Assembly (NCBI RefSeq): GCF_000373925.1
Contig: NZ_KB892796.1
Location: forward strand, 1 to 39,122
Direction: 5' to 3'
Source: Actinopolymorpha alba DSM 45243
GTDB lineage: Bacteria; Actinomycetota; Actinomycetes; Propionibacteriales; Actinopolymorphaceae
DNA: 39,122 nt
Made by a program: the position numbers and the translations under genes. Shown here in pieces: positions 38,680 through 39,122 of the stretch (positions within the stretch are counted from its first letter, which is position 1; each line of letters starts with the position of its first letter). The notes beneath the pieces were generated by a model. That model was not told the origin of the DNA, ran no database searches, and saw nothing but the letters and a program-made list of their open reading frames with translations.

Positions 38680-39122
38680 ATGAGCGACGGCGATGGTGTG
38701 CGGATCCCTCCGCTCCCGCCTGGGTTTGCTGACATGCTTCCCGGTCCGGAGTTGGTGGTGGCGTTCGCTGCTGTCGATCGGGACGCCTGTAATGGTTTCG
38801 AGCTTGGCGTGTTGCTTCAAGCTGCGCGGAAGGTCGCCTGTTGGGGCGAGTCTTTGAGTCTTGCTGTGACTGCTGTGTTGGCGCACTGCCCGCCCTGCTT
38901 CAAGGATGATGAGGCGGAACGCTCGTCTGTGCCGGAGCCGCGGGCGGCTGAACTGTTGTCGCCGATGTTGGGGTGGACCAACTACCGCAGTGATCAGTTC
39001 ATGCTGATCGCGTTGGCGCTTACCGACCTGCCGAACACCCGGCAGGCGCTGGAACGCGGTGAGTTGGAGTTTTCTGAGGTGCGGACGATCGTCGACCGGC
39101 TCACCCTTCTGCCCCCAGCTGA
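38680..39122 (+). CDS. DUF222 (13E12-type) HNH-endonuclease family protein, 5' part
   Basis: The frame is open from ATG 38680 to the window end (147 codons), so the product is truncated by the window edge, not broken. Translation shows the DUF222 region: ELGVLLQAARKVACWGESL, RAAELLSPMLGWT and ALERGELEFSEVRTIVDRL. The C-terminal HNH nuclease would lie beyond the window. Codon third positions are clearly less GC-rich (many GCT, TTG, CTT, CAA) than neighbouring genes, consistent with a mobile or recently acquired gene. These genes are multicopy in mycobacteria and relatives. Confidence 0.85.
   Translation, partial: MSDGDGVRIPPLPPGFADMLPGPELVVAFAAVDRDACNGFELGVLLQAARKVACWGESLSLAVTAVLAHCPPCFKDDEAERSSVPEPRAAELLSPMLGWTNYRSDQFMLIALALTDLPNTRQALERGELEFSEVRTIVDRLTLLPPA

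Noticed and set aside
1-39122. tRNA, rRNA, insertion sequence or prophage
   Set aside because: I saw no cloverleaf-like segments, rRNA signatures, transposase motifs or phage structural genes.

Overview
The window is 39 kb of high-GC DNA with many GTG starts and dense, often overlapping genes. It looks like chromosome from a free-living actinomycete. Supporting families are an F420-type LLM oxidoreductase, a DinB/mycothiol-transferase-like protein, an Hrp1-type CBS protein, a VKOR/DsbA pair, a stand-alone LigD polymerase domain and a DUF222 (13E12-type) gene. The genus cannot be fixed from sequence alone; a Propionibacteriales-like soil actinobacterium would fit. I see no rRNA, tRNA, CRISPR array, complete insertion sequence or phage module.

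Layout. (1) 0.2-2.1 kb: a secreted NlpC/P60 cell-wall hydrolase diverging from an orphan ParA-like ATPase. (2) 2.2-6.6 kb, minus strand: a stress/redox block of an Hrp1-like CBS protein, a USP-CBS fusion, a second USP, an F420-type LLM oxidoreductase and a Tat-exported multicopper oxidase. (3) 6.8-15.1 kb: a glycan-uptake locus with a LacI-family regulator diverging from a complete Opp/Dpp-type ABC transporter (binding protein, two permeases, two ATPases) and a secreted GH76 alpha-1,6-mannanase-like enzyme. LacI-type palindromes lie in the divergent region. (4) 15.1-19.6 kb: a SigG/SigJ-like ECF sigma factor with a SnoaL tail, a probably leaderless ArsR-SRPBCC pair, a DUF998 membrane protein, and a VKOR plus thioredoxin-like pair for extracytoplasmic disulfide formation. 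(5) 19.6-20.6 kb: a DUF3626 protein. (6) 20.6-33.5 kb: a Wzx/Wzy-type exopolysaccharide or cell-wall glycan cluster with flippase, two paralogous O-antigen ligase/polymerase proteins, two GT4-like glycosyltransferases, an LCP ligase, an initiating sugar-phosphate transferase, a DegT aminotransferase, an epimerase and a divergent Wzz-BY-kinase. (7) 33.6-38.4 kb: a Met/His-rich DUF305 lipoprotein, a PhyH-like dioxygenase, a DinB protein, a VOC protein diverging from a TetR regulator across an elaborate palindromic operator, and a LigD-type primase-polymerase. (8) 38.4-39.1 kb: a 28-bp tandem repeat and the start of a DUF222/HNH gene cut by the window edge.

How they work together. The transporter, GH76 and LacI genes form a self-contained circuit for alpha-mannan oligosaccharides. 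In the polysaccharide cluster the PGT would start a lipid-linked glycan, the GTs extend it, Wzx flips it, the two ligase-family proteins polymerise or transfer it, the Wzz-kinase sets chain length and the LCP protein would anchor it to peptidoglycan. The least conventional signals are a 19-bp motif shared by the hrp1 and DUF305 upstream regions, a 27-codon ORF joined by ATGA overlaps to genes on both sides inside the ABC operon, the nested TetR operator, and possible ADP-ribosyltransferase-like motifs in the DUF3626 protein.
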